Assembly: GCA_028768545.1 (NCBI GenBank)
Contig: CP054838.1
Coordinates: 3,779,001 to 3,843,000, forward strand
Direction: 5' to 3'
Source of the DNA: Desulfobacter sp.
GTDB taxonomy: Bacteria; Desulfobacterota; Desulfobacteria; Desulfobacterales; Desulfobacteraceae
DNA length: 64,000 bases
The notes under the pieces are model-generated. The model did no database searches and was not told the DNA's origin. It worked only from the letters and a program-made list of their open reading frames with translations. Made by a program: the position numbers and the translations under genes. The number at the start of each line of letters is the position of its first letter. Within the stretch, counting starts at the first letter, position 1. This document shows positions 18,985 to 30,200 of the stretch, one piece after another.

Positions 18985-20115
18985 AAGGAGTTGCCAATGA
19001 ACGAAAAAAAATCTCTTGAAACTTTTTTTGACAATATTCAGGACCCCAGACACCACAATAAGCTTCATAATTTAATTGATGTCGTCATCATCGCAATTTG
19101 TGCGGTAGTTGCTGGCGCAGACACTTATGAGCAAATTGAAAACTTTGGCAAAAAGAGAAAAAGGTGGTTGTCAAAATTTCTAAGCCTTCCCCATGGGATA
19201 CCCTCCCATGACACCTTTGGCAGAATTTTTGAAAGGATGAACCCGAATGAATTTCAGAGCAGTTTTATGCACTGGGTTCAGTCGGTTGCAAAGATGACCA
19301 AAGGTCAAGTCATTGCAATCGACGGCAAAACTCTAAGGCGTTCACACGATACCTCCAATGATAAGAAAGCCATTCATATGATCAGTGCGTGGGCTTCGTC
19401 TAATAAAGTGGTTTTAGGGCAATTAAAAACCGAAGAAAAATCAAATGAAATTACGGCCATTCCAAATCTTTTAAAACTTTTAGATATCTCGGGCTGCATT
19501 ATAACCATTGATGCCATGGGCACTCAAAAGAAAATCGCTGAAACCATAATAAACAAAGGGTGTGACTATGTCCTTGCCCTGAAAGAAAATCATAAAACCT
19601 TGCATGATGAAGCGGTACTTTTTTTCAATAAAATGGAAGAAATGAAAAATCAGGGGTACCAGTTTAATGAACAGACCAGTGTTGACGGAGGGCACGGTCG
19701 AGTCGAAACGCGCAGGGCTGTGATAACCTCTGATATTGATTGGTTTGAAGATAAAAAAAGTTGGAAAGGTTTGAAAAGTATTGGAATGATTGAATCCACC
19801 CGGGAAATGGACGGCCAGATCAGTCATGAAAAGCGATATTATATATCGAGCCTGGATAGCGACCCCAATATTTTTGGTAATGCTGTCAGGAGGCATTGGG
19901 GAATTGAAAATTCAGTGCATTGGGTATTGGATATTGCGTTCCGTGAAGACGAAAGCAGAGTCAGAAAGGGGAACTCTCCTGAGAATTTTGCAGCGATTCG
20001 GCACATTGCATTAAATTTATTACGGAACAATAAGACATTTAAAGGGAGTGTAAAAACCAAAAGGTTGAATGCTGCTATGGATATCAAATATCTGGAGGAA
20101 GTTATGTTTGGATGA
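18985..20115 (+). mobile_element. ISAs1-family insertion sequence (ends not defined)
   Basis: The transposase and its ribosome-binding site are clear, but I could not find matching terminal inverted repeats. Coordinates cover only the coding part with its Shine-Dalgarno. The true element should extend left to about 18900 and right to about 20150, where the IS256 target duplication begins. Confidence 0.6.
18997..20115 (+). CDS. ISAs1-family transposase
   Basis: A 372-residue DDE transposase of the ISAs1 type: an N-terminal DUF4338-like region with NIQDPRHHNKLHNLIDV, the catalytic AIDGKTLRRSHD, TIDAMGTQKKIAETI, a KENHKTLHD segment and the late HWGIENSVHWVLDIAFREDESR signature. The length is normal and no damage is seen. 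The ATG at 18997 has AAGGAG at 18985-18990. It is oriented against the surrounding minus-strand cluster that it interrupts. Confidence 0.9.
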   Translation: MNEKKSLETFFDNIQDPRHHNKLHNLIDVVIIAICAVVAGADTYEQIENFGKKRKRWLSKFLSLPHGIPSHDTFGRIFERMNPNEFQSSFMHWVQSVAKMTKGQVIAIDGKTLRRSHDTSNDKKAIHMISAWASSNKVVLGQLKTEEKSNEITAIPNLLKLLDISGCIITIDAMGTQKKIAETIINKGCDYVLALKENHKTLHDEAVLFFNKMEEMKNQGYQFNEQTSVDGGHGRVETRRAVITSDIDWFEDKKSWKGLKSIGMIESTREMDGQISHEKRYYISSLDSDPNIFGNAVRRHWGIENSVHWVLDIAFREDESRVRKGNSPENFAAIRHIALNLLRNNKTFKGSVKTKRLNAAMDIKYLEEVMFG

Positions 20116-20150
20116 TACTTGAACCAATCAAAACTATAGGCACTTTACAA

Positions 20151-20158
20151 TATTTACA
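20151..20158. repeat. 8-bp target-site duplication of the IS256 element (left)
   Basis: TATTTACA at 20151-20158 is repeated exactly at 21610-21617, flanking the element. Eight bases fits the IS256 family. Confidence 0.85.
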
Positions 20159-21609
20159 GAGGGCGTTCAAAATTCTGTGTCAGTTGAATGAAAGCTGATA
20201 TACTCAGCTAAATAAGGAGAACTGACATGACCGAAGAAAACACCGAATTTGATTTTCAAAAAGCCCTTAAAGGCATCCAGGAAGGTAAACCCTTCACAGG
20301 TAAGGGCGGCGTCCTTACATCATTAATCAAAAATCTTGCTGAAGCTGCTCTTGAAGGAGAGTTGGAGTCCCATCTCGGGCAGGAAGTTTCTGCCAACCGC
20401 CGTAATGGAAAAAGCAAAAAGACCATTAAATCCCTGGATAGTAAATTTGAACTAAAAACCCCGCGTGACAGGGCCGGAACCTTCTCTCCACAGATCGTCA
20501 AAAAACATCAGACAACGCTCAGCGATGAAATTGAAAGAAAGATAATAGCCCTTTACGGCCTGGGCATGAGTTATAATGATATGGCTTCCCATTTACAGGA
20601 AATCTATGGACTTGAGATTTCAAATGCCACTCTGAGCACCATTACCGATAAAATCATCCATACCGTCAAAGAATGGCAGGCCAGGCCGTTGGAAAATGTG
20701 TACCCAATCGTATGGCTTGATGCCATACATTATAAAGTACGAGAAAACGGAAAGGTCGGCAGCAAAGCCGTTTACACAATTCTTGGGGTGAATATCGAGG
20801 GCCGCAAAGAGGTTCTTGGGCTGTACATATCCGAGAATGAGGGTGCGAACTTCTGGCTGCAGGTGTTAACAGACCTTTCAAACCGAGGGGTAAAAGATAT
20901 CCTGATTGCCTGTGTTGATGGTCTAAAAGGTTTTCCCGAGGCCATTGAGACCATATTCCCGGACACAGAAGTTCAACTCTGCGTAGTCCACCAGATCCGA
21001 AATTCATTGAAATACGTTGGTTCCAAAAATAAAAAGGAATTTATGGCAGATCTAAAACGTGTTTATAAAGCGGTCAATAAGGATCTGGCCGAAGAAGAAC
21101 TGGATATCTTGGAAAATAAATGGAATGACAAATACCCGATTGTGATAAAATCCTGGCGGAACAACTGGGAACGCCTCAGTCATTTCTTTAAATATCCAGA
21201 AGAGATTCGACGGATAATATACACCACAAATACCATTGAGGCTGTGCATCGACAGTTTCGAAAACTGACCAAAACAAAGGGATCATTCCCGAACCAGGAC
21301 AGCCTGTTAAAGCTGCTTTACATGGGGATCCAGAACGCCAGTAAAAAATGGACAATGCCGATTCAAAATTGGTCACTGACAATTTCCCAGTTGGCAATTT
21401 TCTTTGAAGGCCGGCTGGATAAAGAGCTGGGAATTTAATAGGGATTTATTTACAGATGGAAAAGATGGTTCCAGGAACTCCACTCCAGCAAAAGTCAACT
21501 CCTCCGACGTGGCTGATTGAAGGCCCATTCTCGGACCTGACTTTTACTTCCGCTGGCGCTGAGGCAGATCCGGGAACCGAAACCGTGACACAGAATTCTG
21601 AACATTCCC
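20159..21609 (+). mobile_element. IS256-family insertion sequence (1,451 bp)
   Basis: Imperfect terminal inverted repeats share GTTCA-AATTCTGTGTCA (20165 onward; reversed copy ending at 21609). The 8-bp duplication TATTTACA flanks it. It lies between the ISAs1 transposase and the ornithine cyclodeaminase-like gene. Confidence 0.9.
20227..21438 (+). CDS. IS256-family transposase
   Basis: A 403-residue mutator-type transposase. LEGELESHLG and NRRNGKSKKTIKS mark the N-terminal region. The catalytic domain has VWLDAIHYKVREN, then CVDGLKGFPEAIETIFP, CVVHQIRNSLKYV and the last TTNTIEAVHRQFRKLTKTKGSFP with its glutamate. An AAGGAG precedes the ATG at 20227. It seems intact and possibly active. Confidence 0.92.
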   Translation: MTEENTEFDFQKALKGIQEGKPFTGKGGVLTSLIKNLAEAALEGELESHLGQEVSANRRNGKSKKTIKSLDSKFELKTPRDRAGTFSPQIVKKHQTTLSDEIERKIIALYGLGMSYNDMASHLQEIYGLEISNATLSTITDKIIHTVKEWQARPLENVYPIVWLDAIHYKVRENGKVGSKAVYTILGVNIEGRKEVLGLYISENEGANFWLQVLTDLSNRGVKDILIACVDGLKGFPEAIETIFPDTEVQLCVVHQIRNSLKYVGSKNKKEFMADLKRVYKAVNKDLAEEELDILENKWNDKYPIVIKSWRNNWERLSHFFKYPEEIRRIIYTTNTIEAVHRQFRKLTKTKGSFPNQDSLLKLLYMGIQNASKKWTMPIQNWSLTISQLAIFFEGRLDKELGI

Positions 21610-21665
21610 TATTTACATGCTTGAGCCCTGTCAAAAAGGGCGCTTCCTGTTGACACAAAAACCCG

Positions 21666-22616
21666 CTATTTCTCCATGTTTACGGGAGAGTTTGATTTTA
21701 GTAAAGAAAAAAGATCAATTAAACCGCCCCTGTCTATCCGTCCCTGGTCCAGCCAGAGCCGGATATCCCCGTACCTGACACTGTCCATGGATTCAACATA
21801 AATATCTGATCGGGCAATAAGATCAGATTCCAGTTCATGCTGGTAATCGGTATCCGCGCCCAGGCTGATCACCAGATCTGCATAAAAGTCTGAGGCGTTG
21901 TACACTGGCTTGCGGCTGGTGGTCGCCAGGACCAGCACATCGGTATCCTTCAAGTTCTGCCGTTTTTCGGCTTAAAACCGAAGCTTGGGATATCTTTTTT
22001 CCAGGGCGCGAACACATTGGCAGGATCTGGCATCTTCCTTATCGCAAAAAACAATCTCTTTAACCCGGCCCAGGGCTGCAGCATAAAGGGCGGTATAAAA
22101 CCCCACCCGCCCTGCCCCGATAATGGTTAGTTTCCCAAGGGTATTTCCCAGAGAAACCATGGCCTGCACCGCACAGATCCCTGTCCTTGCAGAGGAGAGC
22201 AGGCAGGCGTCAATCATATGGCTGATAAAATTTTCCTTGGGATCCAGAACAAAGGCCTTACCCACGGTAATCTGGTCCGGGACCTGTTCCTGCACCGTGT
22301 TGGTGCCCACAATTTTAACCGTCTTGACCAGACTATTATCATCTTGAAACCGACAGGGCATAACTCTAAAATCTCCCAGGGTATCAGGATCAAAAAAAAT
22401 CTGTTTGGGCGGTATTTCAAGGGTCACCTCTTTATTTGCAATCCTGATCAATGCCTTGTGCACATGGGAATGAAATGCCAGAGGATCTTGGGTAAGCACC
22501 TGGTGAACGGCATGCTCATCAATGCAGATACAGGGTTCCCGGGTCACCCGCAGCACCTGCTCTTCTTCCGGGGTTAAGGCCTTGGTATCCGTTTGGGTCT
22601 GTCTCAACGCTTTCAT
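21666..22616 (-). pseudogene. Ornithine cyclodeaminase / mu-crystallin family protein, in-frame TAA
   Basis: A frame of 317 codons from ATG 22616 (AAGGAT upstream) to TAA 21666, cut by a TAA at 21972-21974 with no frame change. The N-terminal part has the family's PPKQIFFDP, FRVMPCRF, KTVKIVGTN and the Rossmann start TIIGAGRVGFYTALYAAALG. After the stop, AEKRQNLKDTDVLVLATTSRKPVY continues the nucleotide-binding domain. A CAA-to-TAA change is the simplest cause. The family includes ornithine cyclodeaminases, NAD(P)H-dependent imine reductases and alanine dehydrogenase-like enzymes. It sits 18 bases from the second CapK-like gene upstream and was probably in one operon with the GNAT/BKACE genes before IS256 and ISAs1 inserted. 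Confidence 0.8.
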
Positions 22617-22633
22617 AAATATCCTTGAATCCT

Positions 22634-24034
22634 TTATTGAGGATGGGGTGAAAAATCAGAGGTAAAACTTTCGTACTTGCCGCTTTTAGGTTTGGGAATC
22701 TGGTCCACGGTCTTGATCCTTAAAATTGGCGGCTCCTGTCCAAGGGCTTGCTGCCAGGTATTATGAATATAGGCTAAAAATCCATTTTCAGGACAGCCCT
22801 TGAACGCCAGACGAAGTTCAAAATGCCCGTCAAAATATTGGTGAAGCTGGTATTGTCTTAAATTAATGCAAAGGGACTCAGGCGCCTCTGAGACACCGTT
22901 TAAAATGGCATCCCAACACGCCCAACTGCCCTGGGGCAAAAGGGCTGTGCGCCGGTATCTCCCCTTTAAATTTATGAATCCGGGCAGGGTCCGGCCACAG
23001 GGACAAGCCCCCTGTGCCATGACTGCGGAATCATCCGTATCATAGCGAATCAGGGGCATGGCACGATTGGTCAGGGAGGTAACCAAAATTTTTCCCCGCT
23101 GGCCAGGGGCACAAAGGTTGCCTTTTTCATCTGCGATCTCCACCCAACAATGCTCAGTATGCACGTGGAAGCGCCCCCCTTCGGCACATTGACTTGCCAC
23201 AATCCCGATTTCATTCAACCCGTAATTTTGGTACACCGGTGCTGAAAAAACCTTTTGAATTTTATTTTTCACCTGGGGCACCACCTGCTGGGAAACCGCT
23301 TCAAATCCCTTTATGTTCAGCACTTTTTTATCCCAGGCAAATGCCAGCTGCTCCAGGTGGGCCGGCTGGCTTAAAAGATAATCCGGTCTGTTTTTTCCCA
23401 GCCACCTGACCTGATCCTCAATGGGTGTGGTATCGGAAAGCCCCAGAAAAGGGCCTGTGATAAAATGGGTGCCCACAGAGGGCCAGGCCCTGCCGTAAAA
23501 TGTGGTATTGGGAGAAAGTCTTTTTTGATTCACCCATGGCAGATCATGGGAATTTCGAATGGAGGCAAATTTTTTTTGGGGATCAAACCTGAACCAGCGC
23601 AACTCCCTTTGCTTTAAAATGGAAAACATGGACATGCTCTTTGCCGTAAACATAACCTTCACAGGCTGCCCTGTGGTGCCTGAAGTCGCTATTTCTCCAA
23701 TGAGTTTCTCTCCTTTGGGCAGCCATCTGGCCAAAAGTTGCCCCTTATTCTCCTGAACCATCTCTTTGGTCAGTATGGGAAGTTTTACAAGATCCTCAGC
23801 ATCTTGAACCGCCTGCATCCCAAGGCTTAATGCGTCAAACACCCCCCTATAATAAGGAACATGGGCAAGGCAAAACTCAACCATGACTTTTAAACGGGCC
23901 GACCTTTGCATCGTCTGTCTTTCGGGAGAAGCAAACTCATTTTTCACCAAAGAAAGAGTCCAGGGCAATGGTTTCTTATGCCTTGGAATCCATTGGTTCT
24001 GCAAGGATAATTCCCTTTTCAAAGTGGTGATCAT
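22634..24034 (-). CDS. CapK/PaaK-like adenylate-forming enzyme (second copy)
   Basis: A protein of about 466 residues, clearly diverged from the one at 15926-17311 but with the same plan: EIATSGTTGQPVKVMFT (phosphate loop), YQNYGLNEIGIVASQC, LIRYDTDDSAVM and ACPCGRTLPGFINLKGR, ending PKPKSGKYESF. Family role: activation of a carboxylate as acyl adenylate. I place the start at 24034 because AAGGAG stands at the right distance there. It is the first gene of the minus-strand cluster. Downstream, the OCD-like gene begins after 17 bases. Confidence 0.8.
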   Translation of the reverse strand: MITTLKRELSLQNQWIPRHKKPLPWTLSLVKNEFASPERQTMQRSARLKVMVEFCLAHVPYYRGVFDALSLGMQAVQDAEDLVKLPILTKEMVQENKGQLLARWLPKGEKLIGEIATSGTTGQPVKVMFTAKSMSMFSILKQRELRWFRFDPQKKFASIRNSHDLPWVNQKRLSPNTTFYGRAWPSVGTHFITGPFLGLSDTTPIEDQVRWLGKNRPDYLLSQPAHLEQLAFAWDKKVLNIKGFEAVSQQVVPQVKNKIQKVFSAPVYQNYGLNEIGIVASQCAEGGRFHVHTEHCWVEIADEKGNLCAPGQRGKILVTSLTNRAMPLIRYDTDDSAVMAQGACPCGRTLPGFINLKGRYRRTALLPQGSWACWDAILNGVSEAPESLCINLRQYQLHQYFDGHFELRLAFKGCPENGFLAYIHNTWQQALGQEPPILRIKTVDQIPKPKSGKYESFTSDFSPHPQ

Positions 24035-24181
24035 GGCCTGCTCCTTTAGACCTGTTTTCAAAAATAATATTAAATTATTGATCCTGATCTCATAATTCTA
24101 CGGACTATAACCTGCAAGAATTTTTCCGTCTTTTGGATTCTTCACTCTCTTGGCACCCCCTGCATGGGATGCCCCTGCAAC

Positions 24182-24221
24182 AAAAAGCCGGAGCCCATCA
24201 ATTTGAATTAATGGGCCCCGG
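24182..24221 (-). terminator. Rho-independent terminator of adhesin B
   Basis: Stem CCGGAGCCCAT (24188-24198) with ATGGGCCCCGG (24211-24221). The one mismatch becomes a G-U pair in the minus-strand transcript. Five T follow on the minus strand at 24182-24186. It lies 25 bases past the adhesin B stop. Confidence 0.8.
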
Positions 24222-24245
24222 GTTATCGGTTATTTTAGGTTAAAA

Positions 24246-27200
24246 TCAAACAACAGGATTACCCTGATCATCGAATGTTGTACCGTTCAGATCAATATTC
24301 ACATCAGCAATAACAATGGATACAGTCTCGCCTCCCACATCAGCAACATAGGTAGAGGTGCCTTCTATGGTATCCACAGAATCCAGGCTCCACTCAGAAC
24401 CGACCGCAACTATATCCCCGTCGTATCCTCCTGTAATTTCAAGGATATTGGTGTTGGGCGTCATATCCAGTACATCGGCTGCCGTCAGGGCTATGCTCTG
24501 GGCCATACCGTCGTCATCCATGTCGATTCTCTCAATATTGGAAATATTGGAAAAATCCAGGGAAGAATCAGACATCAGCACCAGGGTGTCAATTCCGTCA
24601 CCGCCGTCTATGGTGTTGGAGCCTGCACCGCCGTCAATCACATCGTCACCGGTACCGCCGTCAATCACATCGTTGCCGGCACCGCCGTCAATGGTGTCGT
24701 CTCCTTCCTGGCCGTAGATGATGTCGTCCCCTGCTCCGCCTTCGATGGTGTCGTTCCCGCCGTCACGGCCCTCTCCGTCCCCGCCGATGGTCTCGGCCGC
24801 AAGGGCTTCATGGTTGTCCTGGATATACTGGATGGTGTCGGACTGAGTCCATCCCAGGCCGTTGGCAGGATTTTCCAAGGTGGCAAACACCTCCCAACCC
24901 GAGCCGTCAGCCGGCTCCTCAATACCGGAGAGGTCATACCCCTGGCTTTCAAGGTGTTCAAACACCCCGTCCGTATTCATCACATCACCAAATATCAGGT
25001 CATTGCCGTCATTGCCGATGATCTGGTCAGAACCGACAGGCTCCAAATGACTCTGGGTAATCAGATCGGCGATCACCCCTTCAAGCTCTGATGAATTGGC
25101 CACATTGGCGGCATCACCGGTGGTGTCAATGACATCGAGTCTGGCTTCACCTGAGCTGCTCATATTAATGCCCACGGCCCGGATGGAGTACTGGCCTGCC
25201 GCCGCCATGGTATCCATCAGGGTATCCAGTTCTTCTCCATCTCCCAGATAACCGCTGGAGTTGGGGTTCCCGTCGGTAATGAAGATCACATGGTTGGGAC
25301 CTGTGGGAGCAACAAGGTCGTTGGCCTCCTCAAAAGCATCTTCATAGTCGGTTCCGCCGCCGGCACTCAGGCCGTCAACCCATCCCTCAATGGCGGTCAG
25401 GTCATCGGCACCCTTGCTATTGGTGATAACCACTGTGGAGCCAACCTTGGTAAAGGTGATAATGGCGGCATCATCTGAATTGGAGCCAGAGGAAAAGGTC
25501 AGCAACTTAATGGATACAAATCCGTCAACACTGGCCTCAACCTGGTCGTAAAGCTCATTGAGCATCCCCTTGGTGGCAGTCTTAAGATCAGCCAGCTTGG
25601 TTCCGCCCATTGACCCTGAAACATCCATGATCATGATATAATTTGCCCCAAGGGAAGACTCGCTAACCCCGCCGGCATCCCCTATCAGAACATCTGCGGC
25701 ATCCCCGCCCTGGATAGCACCTGAAAAAGGTCCTGCCATATTGGGCACGGTATGAAGATCTGTTGATCCGTCCACATCATCAGCATAGGGATCAGGCACC
25801 ACATCCCCTGTGAGCATGGGCGCTGCATCCCGGACAACTTCAGCTGGCTCATAGTCAGATCCCACAATGAACTGGGAAATGGGCACGGTAATATCCCCGT
25901 TGGTCCAGTCGCTGTCCCCATCGTAAATCCGGATATCAAACTCAAGTTCGGATCCTGCAACTTCCATGGTCTGGTACTGGTAGAAGGTCCATTCACCGGT
26001 CTCAGGATCCATGAAAATCTCATAGGATCCGTCAGGGGCAACCATGTGGCCTGTTGCAGCAGAACCGTCCCAGAAGAAAAATCCCCCAGGGCCGTCCGTG
26101 CCGAAGTCTCCGTCCACATCCCCCTTGACCACCCCGATTACCCCGTCAGGCACCGTACTGACCCTCAGGTCCTTGATGGCAAAACCAGAGTTGTCACTTC
26201 CATTGGCATCATTGTCGTTAAGGGCCACAAAATCCACCGTGTCAAACCCGCTCACACCGGTCAGTATGGTGTTAAAAGAGGCATCCCCGCTGGCATCCAA
26301 AGAGGTGACTTCCTGGCGGCCGATTTCAGCACCGTTCCTGTAGAATATCACTTCCAGGCGCTCTGTTTCTGCAGCAGAGTCAAAAAAGAGGGAGAAGTTT
26401 ACCTCAAGCTTGAACCCCAGCTCTCCTTCGGGCATCTCCATTCTAATGGTTTCAGAGCCTGTACCCGGGACAAAGTTGACCTCGTCAAAACGGCCCCCGT
26501 CGCCCCCGTCATTTCCTGAAACAACCCCGGCGCCTTCATCCTTGCCGGCAACGGCAAAGCTTGCCTGGGCACCGCCGGCGGCAAAGGCTGAAAAGAGCAG
26601 GCCGTTGATGGTATCCTGGAACGAGGTGTTGATATTGGTCAGGTCGGCTGAAATGGTATAGGCAGACCCAAGCTCGGCAGAGAGAATGGCAGCCCCGGTA
26701 AGCGTGGGACCGTCATCTTTAATGGTCACATTGATGACATTGCTTGCCGAATACCCGTCTCAGTCAGTGACCTGAAGATCAATGGACCAGTTAAACGGTT
26801 CATCATGGTAACTGACAGGCATTTCTGTACCGTCCCCTTCAAAGGGATGAGTCACCGCCTCAATCTGGTTAAACTCATATCCCCAATTTCCGCCGGTGGC
26901 ATCCTCTTTCATCTCTATGGTCCAGGTGGCATTGGCTGCAGTTGCTGCATCCCCGTATTGATAAAAGCTTAGGGTGGTGCCGTCCCAGGTATAGTCCGCA
27001 TTCAGGGTATACCCTGACATGGACATGACAATGGGGTTGGTATCAGCCATACCGTCGGTACCAAAATCAATAATCCCTGTAACTGCCTGGTGCACATAGG
27101 GATCATCAACAGGCTCGCCGATTTCCAGGGACTCGTCTCCCTTAACCGTAAGGGTACCATAGGGCGCCCCCGGGGTTTCATCATTGAAGATTGAAGGGCC

Positions 27201-30200
27201 TGAATCATCTATGGCCACATGGATGGTGGCGGAAGCCGTATCCCCGTCTCCGTCCATGACCACCAGATTCACATTCCATTCAGCCGTCTCATCATGGTCT
27301 GAAGGATCATAATTTGGCACATGGTCAATGGGGGTCAACTGGGTAAAGATATACCCGTATCTTGGCACCTCATCAGGTCCTGCCTCATTCATCATCTGGA
27401 TGGTCCAGGTGGCAGGTCCGTCCGGGGTCAGCACCCCGTCCACATCGCTAACCCCATCCTGGTAATAGGTCAGGGTCAGGGTTGTGGCATCCCATATCCC
27501 GTTTTCAACGGAGAGGGCCACGCCCTCATCAGGTCCTATTCCGTCAATGTCGCCTGGGCCGTCCACCCCAAAGTCAATGCCCAGGTTCTGGGCAGACACC
27601 AGCTGGGTGACAGGATAGCTGTCATCCTCACTGCCGCTGACCTCAAGGGGCTTGCCCGTATAGGTCCCGTCTCCCCCTGTGAGGGTGAGATCCCCGATAA
27701 AGGAGATCTAGTAATCCCCGGTTGAGCCGGGGTAATCATAGGGCCAGCCAGGCTCATGAATATTTAGATCCGCAAGGGCTTCAGTACTGTTCATATTATT
27801 GGCACCCACATAAAGGGTGTAATCCCCGGCAGGAAGATTGGAAATATTCAGATAGGCATCCCTTGAGTCAATTGAACCATCTGCACCGCCGTAATCAGGA
27901 TGGGTCGATCCTCCGGAAGAATGCCACCAGTGACTGCTGTTGTTGTACAATATAATATAAGTATCAAGGTTGGAGCTTGCCCCGTCCCCGTCAATAATAG
28001 CCCCCCCGAGTTCAGAGAGCATATTGATGGTCAAGGGGCCTCCGTTATGGGTAAAGGTCCACTGATCCACACTGGTGCCCACGCCCGAGCCTGACACCTC
28101 TTCATTGTAAATGGTGCCAAGACCAGTAACCACGGGCTGGATGGAAGGCCCGTCATCCTCAATGGTCACCCTGACGCTCTGGGTTGCGGTATCTCCGTCC
28201 CCGTCAGTGACCGTGGCAGTTAAATTCCAGAAGGCCGGCTCGTCATGGCTGGCAGGATTTTCATTGGGAAGATGATCCACAGCAGCAAGCTGGGTGAAAT
28301 TATAATAATGAGTGTTTTCTGAGTACTTAATATCATATTCCATCACCTCAACCTGCCAGGTGGGTTCGCCCGAGTCCACCCCGTCCTGGAAAAAAATCAG
28401 GGTATCGCCGTCCCAGAGATAGTCGATGCCTTCAGTATAGTCATCCATGGAAAGGACAATGGCGTCAACATCCGCAGGACCGTCCTGGCCGAAATCTATG
28501 GCGGTCATGCCCTCGGCATCAATATAATTACCAAAGCCTTCGCTTTCATCGTTGAACAGGTTGATATCGGCTCTTTCTATCTCAGAGCCCTCGGCAAGAA
28601 CAGAGGCTTGTTTTCCTCTATAGCCTTCAGCTTCAATAACAGGGCCGTCATCATCAATGTCCACGGTGATGATCTGGGAGACAGAGTCCCCGTCGGAATC
28701 CACCACATTCATGGTGACTTCCCAGGAGGCGGTCTCATCATGGGAGCCGTCAGAACCGTCACCCGGCACATCATGATCAATGGCGGTAAGCTGGGTAAAC
28801 TCATACCCGTATCCTGATTCCGCATCCCCGGTGAGCACGATCTGCCAGGCAGCTTCTTCCCCCTGATAATAGGTCAGGGTCTGGGTCTCTGCATCCCAGA
28901 TCCCCCCGTCCACGGACAGTGAAATCTCACCAGGGCCGTCCGTGCCAAAATCAACATTCAGGGCCTCGGCAGGGACCTCTTTGACCACCAGCCCGTCGCT
29001 TTCATCCCCTGTGATGGCCATGGGATCCCCTGTAACATCCGGGGCAATATTGTCTGTGATGGTAATCTGGTAAGGGAGCTCCGTAGAATAGGGAGAATAG
29101 CCGTTAACGACGATCCTGTAATTACCCGGAGGCAGGTCCGGCAGGGAAAGAAAAGGATCATAATCGCTTTGGGATCCGTCATTCCCGCCCCTTCCAAAAC
29201 CATCATAATATCTTTCTGCAATAAATTCATCAGTGTCTGCATTATAAAGCGCAAACCTGATATCCCCTTCTTCCTGGACCCCGTCTCCGTCAACATCAGG
29301 ATAAGTCCCCGGAGGATCAGAGGAATAGGGAGAACCTTTGGTTTCAGTCAAAAAATCAATGGTGATCCTGCCGCCGGTATGGGTAAACACATGCTCATTG
29401 GTCCCCAGGCCGCTGCCGTTAAAGACCATCACACCGCTGCCGTTGGGATAATCATATTGAAGGGGGGGTGTATCGAATACAATATCATCAATGCCCTCTG
29501 CCTGGTAAGGCTGAGGATCAATGGAAGGCCCGTCATCAAAAATCCCGGCGGTAAAGGTGGTGGTGGCGCTGTTCCCGTCGGCATTGGTGGCCAGTACAGT
29601 GATCTCAAACTCGGCCAGGGCATTGTGGTCATTATCATCCGGACCGTGATCCAGGGCAGCCAGCTGGGTAAATACATACTGGCCCGTGGCCTGGTTTACC
29701 GCCATCTCCCAGATGGGAGTGCCGTCCTGGGCATAGGTCAGGGTGATTGAACCCGCATCCCAGACCGCACCCTCGGCAGAGAGGACAAGGAAACCCGAGG
29801 CAGTGCCGTAATCCACGGTGATGGTGCCGGTGATCTCAGTGGCATCATTCAGCCCGTCGGTCTCATCCACAGAGATATCAATGGCTGAAAGGGCCTCAAT
29901 AAGATCATCATAATTATCCACATCCCCGTCACCGATCTCCCGGGTTCCTGTGGGATCAACACCCAGGGCTCTGGGGTCCACGGCACCGGCATCCTGGTCG
30001 CCTTCATAATAGCCGAAGGCATCCCCGTCAAACCGGTCTTCTTCACCTGCGGCTGTCTCTTCTTCGGGAATTTCTTCGCCCTGTTCAAGGGCGGCCTGCA
30101 TGGCGGCAACTTCTTTGACTGTGGCATCTTCTTCGGCCACCTTTGTGGTGACGGTTTCGTCAATGAGCTGCTCGGAATTAGGGCCGATGGAGGCAATTTC

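Noticed and set aside
21456..21653. Short frames at the right end of the IS256 element
   Set aside because: They lie in the non-coding end of the IS and its flank and have no start signals.
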